Below, piece after piece: positions 1 through 7,667 of a DNA stretch of 64,000 nt. This DNA comes from Gemmatimonadota bacterium (GTDB lineage: Bacteria > Gemmatimonadota > Gemmatimonadetes > Gemmatimonadales > GWC2-71-9): the NCBI GenBank assembly GCA_016874005.1, contig VGVQ01000020.1:1-64000 (forward strand), in the 5' to 3' direction. A model generated the notes under the pieces. The model did no database searches. It saw nothing but the letters and a program-made list of their open reading frames with translations, and had not been told where the DNA came from. The translations under genes were made by a program, and so were the position numbers. Position 1 is the stretch's first letter. Every line of letters begins with the position of its first letter.

Positions 1-2
1 TG

Positions 3-179
3 AATCAAGTGGAACTCTGGTTCGCGAAGATTGAACGCGATCTCATCCATCGAGGCATCTTCACGTCAACGAAGGATCTGGCCCGTCGGATCATGCGCTA
101 CATCCGTCACTACAACGACGATCCCAGGCCCATCAAGTGGAAGTACCATGACCCCGCGCATCGTATCCGCGTCGCTTAA
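3..179 (+). CDS. IS630-family transposase, C-terminal end (cut by window edge)
   Basis: The open frame entering from the left edge encodes 58 residues beginning NQVELWFAKIERD and ending with TAA. NQVE followed by WF and a conserved KIERD is the end of the DDE catalytic domain of IS630/Tc1-type transposases; the Glu of NQVE is the third acidic catalytic residue in that family. RYIRHYN and the KWKY near the end are also typical of the C-terminus. Only the tail is in the window, so it cannot be told whether the element is intact. The right end of the element should lie in the next few tens of bases, but the matching left inverted repeat is outside the window. Identification is strong; activity is unknown. 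Confidence 0.85.
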   Translation, partial: NQVELWFAKIERDLIHRGIFTSTKDLARRIMRYIRHYNDDPRPIKWKYHDPAHRIRVA

Positions 180-340
180 CGTTCAGGTGGTACAGTCAAC
201 TAGCGAGCACTGGTCGTCCCGCCAGAGATCCGAATCAAACCCGGTCCGTCGAGGCGCTTCGACAACGACCCGGGATCGGCCGGTGCAACCCTGGCCCACC
301 TTCCGGCCACTCACCAACGACCCAATCGCTCGGTTGCCCG
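180..340. other. Gap holding the presumed right end of the IS630 element
   Basis: These bases lie between the transposase stop and the secreted-protein gene. IS630 elements insert at TA, and a TA lies near 204-205 shortly after the transposase stop, so the element boundary is probably close to there. I see no gene, no convincing terminator and no clear promoter for the downstream operon. Confidence 0.3.
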
Positions 341-1000
341 ATGCCCTTCCGGATCCTCACCTCGATGCTCACCTCGATCCTCGTGCCGGCGCTGCTGCTC
401 GGCCAATCCGCTGGCGCCGGCCGACCCGGCAAACGCCCGCTCATGGACCGGGCCGCCGAAGTCGCCCTGGCGAGGAGCGGGGCCCCGGCATCGGTTTCGG
501 CGGGAGCGACCGTCTATGTCTTCACCGATAGCGGATTCGTCGTCGCCGAGCGCGGCGCCACCGACGCGGTCTGCCTGGTCAATCGGAGCTGGCCCGAGTC
601 GCTCGAGCCGGAGTGCTTCGACGCCGAAGCGGCCGCGACCGTGATGCTGATGGAAATGCGTCGCACCACCCTCTATCACCAGGGCGTTCCAACCGAGGAC
701 GTCGAACGCCGGATCGCGGCCGAGCTCGCTCGGGGCGACTTTCGCCTCCCGATGCGACCCGCGGTCGTCTACATGATGTCGGAGGGTCAGAAGTTGATCA
801 GCGACGACGGCCGGCCCGCGGGCAACTGGCGCCCGCACTTGATGATCCACTACCCGTTCCTGACCAATGAGGCGGTCGGCCACCACGGCGAGCCTGGAAT
901 CGACGGGGGGATGGTGATCGACTCGGGTCGCCCGACCGCGAATTTGACCGTGGTTGTCCCCGGGTTCGTCAAGGTCGCGCCCGCTTCGAAGAAGCCGTGA
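341..1000 (+). CDS. Secreted protein of unknown function upstream of an ECF sigma factor
   Basis: This 219-residue protein starts with a hydrophobic segment (residues about 4-22, ending QSAGA) that reads as a signal peptide, so it probably acts outside the cytoplasm. The rest is soluble and contains the words VVYMMSEGQ, PHLMIHYPF and MVIDSGRP, which I cannot assign to a named family. Its TGA stop overlaps the ATG of the sigma factor (TGATG), so the two are translationally coupled and form one operon with the YCII gene after them. A role in the signal handled by the sigma factor is suggested only by this arrangement. The gene is intact; the function is unknown. Confidence 0.7.
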   Translation: MPFRILTSMLTSILVPALLLGQSAGAGRPGKRPLMDRAAEVALARSGAPASVSAGATVYVFTDSGFVVAERGATDAVCLVNRSWPESLEPECFDAEAAATVMLMEMRRTTLYHQGVPTEDVERRIAAELARGDFRLPMRPAVVYMMSEGQKLISDDGRPAGNWRPHLMIHYPFLTNEAVGHHGEPGIDGGMVIDSGRPTANLTVVVPGFVKVAPASKKP

Positions 1001-1530
1001 TGGATCAAAGCGATCGCGAGTTGGTGACTCGGGTCGTCGCGACCGGCGACGAGGCGGCCTTTCGAGCGCTGTACCAACGTCACACCCCGACCTTGTACCG
1101 AACCGCGGTGCGGCTGACCGACGATCGGGACGGCACCGCGGAGGACTTCGTCCACGATACCTGGATTCGAGCATCCGAGCGGTGGGCCGAGTTCGAGTGG
1201 CGCTCCTCGTTGCGCACCTGGCTCACCGGGATCCTGCTAAACCGGGTTCGGGAAGCCCGTCGCCGCTGGGCGCGTCAGCCGACGGATGAACTGGTAACCG
1301 ATATCTCGACGGACTGCCCCGAGCCGGATGACCGCCTCGACCTCGAGGCGGCCGTCGCCAAACTCCCAGCCGGCTACCGGAGCGCCATCGTGTTGCATGA
1401 TGTCGAAGGGTTCAGCCACGAGGAAATCGCCTCGCTGTGCTCGATCGACGTGGGGACCTCGAAGAGCCAGCTCTCCCGCGCCCGTCGGGCGCTTCGGCGC
1501 TGGCTGGAACCTCGTTGGAGCACGACATGA
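1000..1530 (+). CDS. ECF-type RNA polymerase sigma factor
   Basis: A 176-residue sigma-70 factor of the extracytoplasmic-function class. The region 2 helix is at residues about 20-85 (FRALYQRHTPTLY, then AEDFVHDTWIRA and LRTWLTGILLNRVRE). Region 4 is at about 115-170 (LPAGYRSAIVLHDVEGFSHEEIA and a helix-turn-helix SKSQLSRARRAL). Region 3 is absent, as expected for ECF factors. A GTG lies one codon upstream, but the ATG at 1000 that overlaps the previous stop is the natural start. Its own TGA overlaps the ATG of the YCII membrane protein (ATGA). No zinc-finger anti-sigma factor follows; the coupled downstream membrane protein takes that position. Confidence 0.9.
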   Translation: MDQSDRELVTRVVATGDEAAFRALYQRHTPTLYRTAVRLTDDRDGTAEDFVHDTWIRASERWAEFEWRSSLRTWLTGILLNRVREARRRWARQPTDELVTDISTDCPEPDDRLDLEAAVAKLPAGYRSAIVLHDVEGFSHEEIASLCSIDVGTSKSQLSRARRALRRWLEPRWSTT

Positions 1531-2111
1531 CAGACTCAACCGACCGACCGAAGGACCGCCCCGAGTCCCTCGAACGCCTCCAGGATGGCCCGATGCCTCC
1601 AGCTCGTTTGGAAGCCAGAATCACCGACGCCCTGCGCGCCCGTGGCGTCCTCCGGCCGTCGCCCCGCCGGATCCCCCTCTGGCACACGGCCGCGCTCCTC
1701 GCGGCGTCGGCGGGTGCCTTCTTCCTCGGCCGGCTGACCGCGCCCTCGCCCGCCACCGACGCTGTCTCTACACCTCGTTGGATGCTGTTGCTCTACGAGG
1801 ACGACCAGTTCGAGGGGCCGGCGCCCGGCCGAGAGGCGGACTATGTCGCCGAATACCGCCGTTGGGCCCAGACACTCGGCCGCCAAGGGGCTCTGGTCGA
1901 CGGCGCGGAACTGGTGCCTGGTGGTGGCTGGCTCGATTCGGCTGGAGCTGAACTGGTCGAGAGTGAGCGCGAGGTCCCGGGCGCGGGGCGGATCACCGGC
2001 TATTTCGTGATCACGGCCCCCAACGCCGACTCGGCGGCGGCCGTCGCGGCCAGCTCACCGCATTTGCTCCACCGAGGCCGGATCGCGATCAAGCCGCTCG
2101 GGGCGAGCTAG
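1527..2111 (+). CDS. Single-pass membrane protein with a C-terminal YCII-like domain
   Basis: This 194-residue protein has a charged N-terminal part (residues 1-47), one membrane helix (about 50-70, LWHTAALLAASAGAFFLG) and a C-terminal domain starting MLLLYEDDQFEGP and continuing AEYRRWAQTLGRQGALVDG, the pattern of YCII/DGPF proteins. The ATG at 1527 sits in ATGA with the sigma factor stop, which fixes the start and implies coupled translation. Position and topology (short cytoplasmic N-terminus, one helix, outer sensory domain) match an anti-sigma factor, but there is no zinc-finger motif. YCII proteins are known neighbours of some ECF sigma factors (ECF42-type); fusion to a membrane anchor is unusual. 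The anti-sigma role is inference. Confidence 0.7.
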   Translation: MTDSTDRPKDRPESLERLQDGPMPPARLEARITDALRARGVLRPSPRRIPLWHTAALLAASAGAFFLGRLTAPSPATDAVSTPRWMLLLYEDDQFEGPAPGREADYVAEYRRWAQTLGRQGALVDGAELVPGGGWLDSAGAELVESEREVPGAGRITGYFVITAPNADSAAAVAASSPHLLHRGRIAIKPLGAS

Positions 2112-2602
2112 GGAACGTCGAGCGCCGTCAGCGGCACCAATCGAGCCCGGGGCGGAATCCCCGGTTCGAGCTCCATGATGCCGACGGACGCCGGGAACTC
2201 GAACCGCCGGTGGCCAGCGCCGCCGGGGTTCATCACCGTCACCACCTGGTCGACCACCGTCAGGAGCGGCCGGTGGGTGTGCCCGAACACGATCACTTCG
2301 GCTGTCGGGTAGGCTTGGTTGATCGACTCCGGCGTCGGGTCTCGCCCGAACTGGTGCCCGTGCAGGACCAGGAACCGAAACCCCTCGATCTCTTCTTCGA
2401 TGATCTCCGGAACCCGGCGCCGGACGGCAAAGCTGTCGGTGTTGCCCCAAACGGCCCGCACCGGCGCCAGGGTCTCGAGTTCGGTCAGGAGATCCGGTTC
2501 GCCGACGTCGCCGGCGTGGAGGATCAGATCGACCTGGCTGAAGACCTCGAGGACCTCGGGCCGAAGCCAGCCGTGGGTGTCGGAGATGATCCCGAGCCGC
2601 AT
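2108..2602 (-). CDS. YfcE/MJ0936-family metallophosphoesterase
   Basis: A 164-residue calcineurin-like phosphodiesterase. All metal-binding motifs are present in order: SDTHG at the start (residues 7-11), HAGDVGE (about 29-35), GNTD (about 53-56), LHGHQ (about 80-84) and FGHTHRP (about 107-113). Family members hydrolyse simple phosphodiesters and need two divalent metals, often manganese or nickel. The length is typical for the compact YfcE group. The stop overlaps the converging YCII gene by 4 bases, and its start shares one base with the stop of the upstream zinc-ribbon gene, so those two are co-transcribed. Its cellular substrate cannot be read from context. Confidence 0.85.
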   Translation of the reverse strand: MRLGIISDTHGWLRPEVLEVFSQVDLILHAGDVGEPDLLTELETLAPVRAVWGNTDSFAVRRRVPEIIEEEIEGFRFLVLHGHQFGRDPTPESINQAYPTAEVIVFGHTHRPLLTVVDQVVTVMNPGGAGHRRFEFPASVGIMELEPGIPPRARLVPLTALDVP

Positions 2603-3729
2603 CAGTTGGGGACGAGTCGGCGCCCGACGGTCGCTGGCCCGGGATCAAGAACGGTGTAGAGCAGGTGGTCGCTGATCGCCGCGAGGTGCTCGGCCTCTCG
2701 CCAGGCCCGTGCCAGGATCGCCAGCTCGCCTTCGATGGCGCGGCGTTCGGTGTCTTCGTTGGCGGCCATCTCGAGAGCCAGTCGATCGACCAGCGGGAGT
2801 CGCGGAATCGGGGTCGAGGGCTCGCTGCCGAACCCCCCTCGTCCCCAGAACGATCGCTTCGTCAGATGGAGAGCCAGCCGCTCCCCGTCGGTGGCGGCCG
2901 GTTCGGGCGGCAGCTCGCTCGGCGCCTCTTTGACCCGGCCCCACCAGTGGCGCATCGCGATCGCGGCCACCCGGGCGAAATACCCTTCCGGATTGGCGGC
3001 ATCGTCGAGTTTCATGACCGCGTAGCGGATCGCGGCCTCCGGGATCACCCCCCGGTTGATCCGCGACAACAGCCGCCCCGCGGCGGTCAGCCCGGCGTCG
3101 CCAGCGAGGAATGCCGCGCCCCGATCGTGGGTCAACCGCAGCCGCCAACCCTCGCCGGGGGCGGGGCGGACCAGCTCTGTGGATTCGAGGTGCCTGGCGC
3201 GAACCAGGAGCGGTCCGTCCCCACCGTCGACCACGGCGACTACCCGGTCCGGCCGGGCCCGGATTCGCAGCCACATCCCGAGATCGTAGTCGCGCCTGAT
3301 CTTGAGCCCCGCGGCGACCCGCCAGAGGCCGCGATCGACCCAGCGAGTGGCCTCGCCGGCAAGGCGGCGAATCGGTTCCGAGCGGGCGGCCGGTAACCAG
3401 CGATTGAGGTAGCCGCCGTACCGCCACGCCGCGATTTCGGGCCGCAGGGCCGGACCGATCCGGACCAACGCGAGGCCGCCGGGGACGTACCCCAAGCCGA
3501 TGTTCGCCGTCGAGTAGCGAAGTCGAGTGCCTCGAAACAGGGCCTCGCAGGCCTCCACCGTTTCCCAGCGCTCTTCGATCGGAACCAGGTTCCACCGATC
3601 GCACCACCGGCAGATCACCCAGAGTCGGCCCCGCGCCGGATCGAAGGCGAGCCGTTGGCCGATCGGCAGGGACTCGACGATCTCATTGCGGCCCAGATGG
3701 CCCCCGCAGAAAAGGCAGGCGGAGTACAC
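2602..3729 (-). CDS. Conserved hypothetical protein with an N-terminal zinc ribbon
   Basis: This 375-residue protein begins with a four-cysteine zinc ribbon: CLFC at residues 5-8 and CRWC at 40-43. A region containing the words YSTANIGLGYV and AAWRYGGYLNRW follows. The remainder is rich in Arg and Ala and has no membrane helix or signal peptide, so it should be cytoplasmic. I recognise no enzyme motif. Its stop overlaps the start of the phosphodiesterase gene by one base, so the two are expressed together. It begins only 3 bases after the ubiX stop, so it may also belong to the menaquinone transcript. The gene is clearly real (long, intact, tightly packed). Confidence 0.65.
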   Translation of the reverse strand: MYSACLFCGGHLGRNEIVESLPIGQRLAFDPARGRLWVICRWCDRWNLVPIEERWETVEACEALFRGTRLRYSTANIGLGYVPGGLALVRIGPALRPEIAAWRYGGYLNRWLPAARSEPIRRLAGEATRWVDRGLWRVAAGLKIRRDYDLGMWLRIRARPDRVVAVVDGGDGPLLVRARHLESTELVRPAPGEGWRLRLTHDRGAAFLAGDAGLTAAGRLLSRINRGVIPEAAIRYAVMKLDDAANPEGYFARVAAIAMRHWWGRVKEAPSELPPEPAATDGERLALHLTKRSFWGRGGFGSEPSTPIPRLPLVDRLALEMAANEDTERRAIEGELAILARAWREAEHLAAISDHLLYTVLDPGPATVGRRLVPN

Positions 3730-3732
3730 CGG

Positions 3733-4350
3733 TTAGCCGTTCGAATCCCCGCCCCAACGGGGGGCTATGGCTGCGTCGAGGCCGAACTGGTCGAGCACTC
3801 GCTGGGCGATGAAGTCGACCAGATCCGCGACCCCTCGGGGACGGTGGTAGAAGCCCGGAGCGGCCGGCAAGACGGTCGCGCCGGCCTCGCTGACCGCCGT
3901 CAGATTGCGGAGGTGAACGAGGGAGAGCGGGGTTTCGCGGGGCACCAGCACCAGGCGGCGGCGCTCCTTGAGGGTCACGTCGGCGGCCCGCTCGACCAGC
4001 GAACGGCTGGTCCCGTGGGCGATCGCCGCCACGGTGCCCATCGAGCACGGGCAGACGATCATCCCCTGGGTTCGCTGCGATCCCGAGGCCGGCTTCGCGC
4101 CGCGGTCGTCGTCCGAGTAGACGGTCACGGTGGACCAGCCGGAGTCGCCTTCGGTGGCCCGCTTGAGCCCGGCCAGGTCGGCGATCCCGCACTCCTCCGA
4201 GAGGAGCCGCCAGCCATGGCCCGAGACGATCAACCAGGTCGGGATCCGAAGGTGGGCCAGCACGCCTAACACCCGGACGGCGTAGGGCGCGCCCGAGGCG
4301 CCGGTGATGGCCAGGACCAGTGGAAGCGGGGTGTCTCCGCGGGGTGTCAT
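3733..4350 (-). CDS. ubiX: UbiX-like flavin prenyltransferase (candidate MqnM)
   Basis: UbiX enzymes attach dimethylallyl to FMN to make prenyl-FMN, the cofactor of UbiD decarboxylases. This 205-residue protein carries the family signatures LAITGASGAPYA near the start, CPCSMGTVAAIAHG (about residues 100-113) and RETPLSLVHLRNL (about 139-151). The length matches the family. It lies downstream of the ubiD- and ubiA-like genes, which is the expected partnership. In organisms making menaquinone by the futalosine route this trio is called MqnL, MqnP and MqnM, and that assignment is likely here but not proven. A TAGATT element sits 7 bases before the ATG, so the gene may also have its own promoter with no leader. 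Confidence 0.9.
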   Translation of the reverse strand: MTPRGDTPLPLVLAITGASGAPYAVRVLGVLAHLRIPTWLIVSGHGWRLLSEECGIADLAGLKRATEGDSGWSTVTVYSDDDRGAKPASGSQRTQGMIVCPCSMGTVAAIAHGTSRSLVERAADVTLKERRRLVLVPRETPLSLVHLRNLTAVSEAGATVLPAAPGFYHRPRGVADLVDFIAQRVLDQFGLDAAIAPRWGGDSNG

Positions 4351-4357
4351 TGGGAAA

Positions 4358-4363
4358 AATCTA
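4358..4363 (-). promoter_or_regulatory. Candidate -10 element of ubiX (TAGATT, start-proximal)
   Basis: On the minus strand GGGTAGATTTTTCCCA ends just before the ATG at 4350. Seven bases separate the hexamer from the start codon, which would place the transcript start at or next to the A of ATG. No good -35 box is visible. Confidence 0.4.
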
Positions 4364-4392
4364 CCCGCCGGAGCGGGCCCGGGCTACCGCGG

Positions 4393-5283
4393 CTACCAGG
4401 CCCGATCGATCAAGGCGAAGGCGAACACCGTGATACTCATCACCCCGTTCATCGTGAAGAACGCGGCATCGAGGCGGGAGAGGTCCCCCGGCTTGACCAG
4501 ATGGTGCTCGTAGGCGAGCAGTCCCGCGGCGACCACCAGCCCGGCCAGGTACCAGCCGCCGAAGCCGGCCGCCCAGCCGAACAGCGCCAGCGCCGGGATG
4601 GTGACCCCGTGCAGCAACTTGGCGACCAGAATCGCCCGCCGCTCGCCGAGGCGTACCACCGCGCTCTTCAACCCCTCGCCGCGGTCGAAGGTCTCGTCCG
4701 GCAAGGCGTAGAAAATGTCGAAGCCCGCCACCCAGGTCGCCACCCCGGCCGTGATGACCAGCAACAACCACCACGGTTCGCTCCACGAGCCGGTCACGGC
4801 GAGATAACCTCCCACCGGAGCGATCGCCAGGCTGAGCCCGAGCCACAGGTGGGGCCACCAGGTGAACCGCTTCGAGAGGCTGTACGCCATGATCCAGCCT
4901 AACGCCACCGGACTGAGCACCAAACAGAGTCGGTTGAGCGAACCCGCCGCCACCAGGAAGACCGTTCCGGCCACCACCACCGAGGCCCTCGCCTGAGGAA
5001 CCGACAACGCCCCGGTCACCAGCTCCCGGCCCTGGGTCCGGGGATTTCGGGCGTCGAAGTCGCGGTCGACGATCCGGTTGAATCCCATCGCCACCCAGCG
5101 GGCGGCCGAGAAGGCGATGATCACCAGCAACACGGTCTGCCAGCGCAACGGGGTAGTGATCGACGCGGCCAAAACCCCGAGCAGCGCGAACGGCAGCGCG
5201 AACAGGGTGTGGGGCAGCTTGACGAAGTTGGCGTACCGGACCGCCAGCGAGGAACCCTCGAACGTCTGGCCCTCTCGACTCAT
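4393..5283 (-). CDS. ubiA: UbiA-family polyprenyltransferase (candidate MqnP)
   Basis: An integral membrane prenyltransferase of 296 residues. Both aspartate-rich metal motifs are present: NRIVDRDFDARNPRT (about residues 75-89) and DETFDRGEGLKS (about 190-201), which bind Mg and the polyprenyl diphosphate. Seven or more hydrophobic helices fill the rest. It would prenylate an aromatic acid, giving the substrate for the adjacent UbiD-like decarboxylase. The ATG at 5281-5283 overlaps the UbiD stop (ATGA), which sets the start and couples translation. Family members otherwise include 4-hydroxybenzoate prenyltransferases of ubiquinone synthesis; the menaquinone (futalosine) reading is favoured by the methyltransferase next door and the absence of other ubi genes. 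Confidence 0.88.
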   Translation of the reverse strand: MSREGQTFEGSSLAVRYANFVKLPHTLFALPFALLGVLAASITTPLRWQTVLLVIIAFSAARWVAMGFNRIVDRDFDARNPRTQGRELVTGALSVPQARASVVVAGTVFLVAAGSLNRLCLVLSPVALGWIMAYSLSKRFTWWPHLWLGLSLAIAPVGGYLAVTGSWSEPWWLLLVITAGVATWVAGFDIFYALPDETFDRGEGLKSAVVRLGERRAILVAKLLHGVTIPALALFGWAAGFGGWYLAGLVVAAGLLAYEHHLVKPGDLSRLDAAFFTMNGVMSITVFAFALIDRAW

Positions 5284-6758
5284 AATCTGATTCCGAGCTT
5301 CGGCCACATCGCGTCGACCCGCTGTTTCGTCTCGGGGTCCATCTCGATCAGGGGCGGCCAATCCCGGGTGAAGCCCTCTTCCGGCCACTTCCGAGTCCCG
5401 TCGATCCCCATCTTGCTCCCATAGGTGAAGCCGCGGCTCGAGTGGTCGAGCACGTCGACCGGTCCCATGCTGAACCGCACGTCCCGCTCCGGGTCGATGT
5501 TGTTGAGCGCGATCCACCACGCTTCGTCGGGATCTTGGACGTTGACGTGTTTGTCGACCACCACGATGACCTTGGCCAACGACATCAAGCCGGCCCCCCA
5601 CATCGAATTCATCACTTTGTAGGCCTGACCGGGATACTGCTTGTCGATCGACACGAAGACCAGGTTGTGAAAGATCCCGCAGGCCGGCATGTGATAGTCG
5701 ACGATTTCCGGCGTCGTGAGTCGAAGCAAGGGCAGGAAGATCCGCTCGGTGGCATGGCCAAGGTAGTAATCCTCCATCGGCGGGCGCCCCACCAAGGTGG
5801 CTGGGTAGATCGGATCCTTCCGCATCGTCACGTGGGTGATGTGGACCGCGGGGTACTGGTCCGCCAGCGAATAGAACCCGGTGTGGTCGCCGAACGGCCC
5901 CTCGGTCACCAGCGGCTCCGCCGGATCGACGTACCCCTCGAGCACCAGATCGGCCTGCGCGGGCACCTCGAGATCGCAGCTCACCGCCCGGGCCAGCTCG
6001 ACCGGGGCCTTTCTCAAGAACCCCGCGAAGATGAACTCGTCGATGACCGGCGGCAGCGGCGCCGAGGCCGAGTACATCGAGGCCGGATCCGCTCCGATCG
6101 CGATCGCCACCGGCATCTTCTCGCCATTCGCGGCCATCTCGCGCCAATGCGCGGCGCCGACCTTGTGGCGCTGCCAGTGCATCGCAACCGTGTTCCGGCC
6201 CAAGACCTGGACCCGGTACATCCCCACGTTGCGGATGCCTCGGCTCGGGTCCTCGGTGATCACCATCGGAAAGGTGATGAACGGCCCCCCGTCCCCCGGC
6301 CAGGTCACCAGGACCGGAAGCGATTGGAGGTCGACCTCGGCGCCGGTGAGCACCACGTCCTGACAAGGCGGCCTTCCACTCTTGACCCGCGGTGGGAATT
6401 TCGCCACCTCGGCGAGCTTGGGGAGCATGGCCAACTTCCCGAACAGCCCATCGGGAACCTTCAAATCGAGCAGATCGGTAATCCGGTCCCCGATGTCGTC
6501 GAGCCGATCGACCCCCAGCGCCATCCCCATCCGGCGCATCGAGCCGAACAGGTTGATCCCGACCGGGATCGGGCTGGTCCGCCCGTCATCGAGCACCGGT
6601 GCCTCGAACAGCAAACCGGGGCCGCCACCCGGGCTCTTCATGACCCGATCGGCGATCTCCGCAATCTCCAGCCGAGTCCGGACCGGGTGCTTGACCCGGA
6701 CCAACTCGCCGGCCTGGTCGATCTCGGCTACGAAGTCCCGCAGACTGTCGATGGTCAT
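5280..6758 (-). CDS. ubiD: UbiD-family prenyl-FMN-dependent decarboxylase (candidate MqnL)
   Basis: A 492-residue non-oxidative decarboxylase of the UbiD family, which removes the carboxylate from a prenylated aromatic acid using prenyl-FMN and a divalent metal. The diagnostic stretch EGPFGDHTGFYS (about residues 290-301) carries the catalytic Glu. RNVGMYRVQVLG with AMHWQRHK (about 180-205) forms the cofactor pocket. The length is normal. It overlaps the methyltransferase gene before it and the ubiA-like gene after it by 4 bases each. The UbiX-like protein that makes its cofactor is encoded two genes downstream. Together the four proteins cover the last steps of quinone synthesis. Confidence 0.9.
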   Translation of the reverse strand: MTIDSLRDFVAEIDQAGELVRVKHPVRTRLEIAEIADRVMKSPGGGPGLLFEAPVLDDGRTSPIPVGINLFGSMRRMGMALGVDRLDDIGDRITDLLDLKVPDGLFGKLAMLPKLAEVAKFPPRVKSGRPPCQDVVLTGAEVDLQSLPVLVTWPGDGGPFITFPMVITEDPSRGIRNVGMYRVQVLGRNTVAMHWQRHKVGAAHWREMAANGEKMPVAIAIGADPASMYSASAPLPPVIDEFIFAGFLRKAPVELARAVSCDLEVPAQADLVLEGYVDPAEPLVTEGPFGDHTGFYSLADQYPAVHITHVTMRKDPIYPATLVGRPPMEDYYLGHATERIFLPLLRLTTPEIVDYHMPACGIFHNLVFVSIDKQYPGQAYKVMNSMWGAGLMSLAKVIVVVDKHVNVQDPDEAWWIALNNIDPERDVRFSMGPVDVLDHSSRGFTYGSKMGIDGTRKWPEEGFTRDWPPLIEMDPETKQRVDAMWPKLGIRL

Positions 6759-7492
6759 GCCGTCTCGCTTCGAGTCCCCACGTGAATCGCCACGATCCCG
6801 CCGAACAGCCGCCGATATCGGACTTCGGCGAAGCCGGCGTCGACCAGCAGCCCCGCCAGTCGATCCGGCTCGGGAAACGCCAGCACGCTCTCCGGGAGAT
6901 AGCGGTAGGCGTCTTGGTGCTTCGAGACCAACCGGCCCACCAACGGGAGGATCCGGCGGAAGTAGAAAAGGTAGAGCGCCCTCAGTGGCTGCCAGTGCGG
7001 AGTCGTGAACTCGAGAACTACCAGCCTCGCCCCGGTCTTGAGAACCCTGGCAGCCTCGGCGAGTCCCTTCTCGAGATCCATCAGGTTGCGGACCCCGAAC
7101 CCCACGGTGGCCCCATCGAACCGCTCCCCAGCGAAGGGCAAGTCGAGGGCGTCGGCGGTCACCGCCTCGACCTTGGCGCTTTTCCCCCGGCCGAATTCCA
7201 GCATCGGCTTGACGAAGTCGGCACCGATCACCGTCCCGCCAAACCCCTTCCGATTACCCAGCTCGGCGGCGAGATCGAGCGTCCCGGCACAGAGATCGAG
7301 GTAGCATCCCTCCGGCATCCGCTCCCAGCCCAGCGCGTCCACGGCCTGCCGGCGCCATCGCTTGTCGCTGTTGAGGCTCAACAGGTGATTGAGAAAGTCG
7401 TACCGGGTCGCGATCGCGGCGAACATTCCCCGGACGTAGGCTCTCTTCTCGGATCCGCCCACGACCGGGAGCGGCTTCTCGCTGACTGGCAT
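6755..7492 (-). CDS. ubiE: Demethylmenaquinone methyltransferase (UbiE/MenG)
   Basis: A SAM-dependent C-methyltransferase that performs the final step of menaquinone synthesis. Family marks are MFAAIATRYDFLNHLLS near the N-terminus, the SAM loop LDLCAGTLDLA (about residues 60-70), GADFVKPML and VGFGVRNLMDLEKGLAEAARVLK. The frame stays open a further 12 codons upstream, but the ATG at 7490-7492 has a CAGATTTG element 7 bases before it and gives the usual family length (245 residues), so it is preferred. The stop overlaps the ubiD-like start (ATGA). It heads the menaquinone operon and diverges from an ECF sigma operon across 175 bases. Confidence 0.9.
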   Translation of the reverse strand: MPVSEKPLPVVGGSEKRAYVRGMFAAIATRYDFLNHLLSLNSDKRWRRQAVDALGWERMPEGCYLDLCAGTLDLAAELGNRKGFGGTVIGADFVKPMLEFGRGKSAKVEAVTADALDLPFAGERFDGATVGFGVRNLMDLEKGLAEAARVLKTGARLVVLEFTTPHWQPLRALYLFYFRRILPLVGRLVSKHQDAYRYLPESVLAFPEPDRLAGLLVDAGFAEVRYRRLFGGIVAIHVGTRSETA

Positions 7493-7499
7493 TGCGCCA

Positions 7500-7505
7500 A
7501 ATCTG
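7500..7505 (-). promoter_or_regulatory. Candidate -10 element of the menaquinone operon (CAGATT)
   Basis: The minus strand reads GGCAGATTTGGCGCAATG. The hexamer CAGATT, extended by TG, ends 7 bases before the chosen ATG, which would make the transcript leaderless. It resembles the TAnnTTTG -7 element of Bacteroidetes promoters with one mismatch. Confidence 0.35.
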
Positions 7506-7603
7506 CCGACCTCAACCTCCCCCAGCAACCGGCGCGGACCCCGCCCTCGGCCGCCCGGGTCTCCCCGGCTCCCCCGGCCACCCGCGACCGATGGCGATGG
7601 TCC

Positions 7604-7620
7604 GGTGCCAATCTGGCACC
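7604..7620. promoter_or_regulatory. Perfect 7-bp inverted repeat in the divergent ubiE / sigma-factor gap
   Basis: GGTGCCA and TGGCACC are separated by ATC, forming a perfect palindrome in the gap between the menaquinone operon and the second ECF sigma gene. It lies about 30 bases before the candidate -10 box of the sigma gene, an operator-like position. A direct GGCACCC repeat follows. No regulator can be assigned. Confidence 0.4.
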
Positions 7621-7649
7621 CACCGAGGCACCCCCACTGATTCCCCTGC

Positions 7650-7655
7650 TAACTT
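7650..7655 (+). promoter_or_regulatory. Candidate -10 element of the ECF sigma operon (TAACTT)
   Basis: GCTAACTTCC lies 12 bases before the ATG at 7668, which would leave a leader of about five bases. It belongs to the same TAnnTT group as other start-proximal elements in this window. Confidence 0.35.
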
Positions 7656-7667
7656 CCACCCTCAATC

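Noticed and set aside
1-215. Complete insertion sequence
   Set aside because: Only the last 58 transposase codons are inside the window and no inverted-repeat pair can be seen.
7614-7640. TGGCAC as a sigma-54 promoter half-site
   Set aside because: The second half (TTGC at the right distance) is absent, and the word is explained by the palindrome at 7604-7620.
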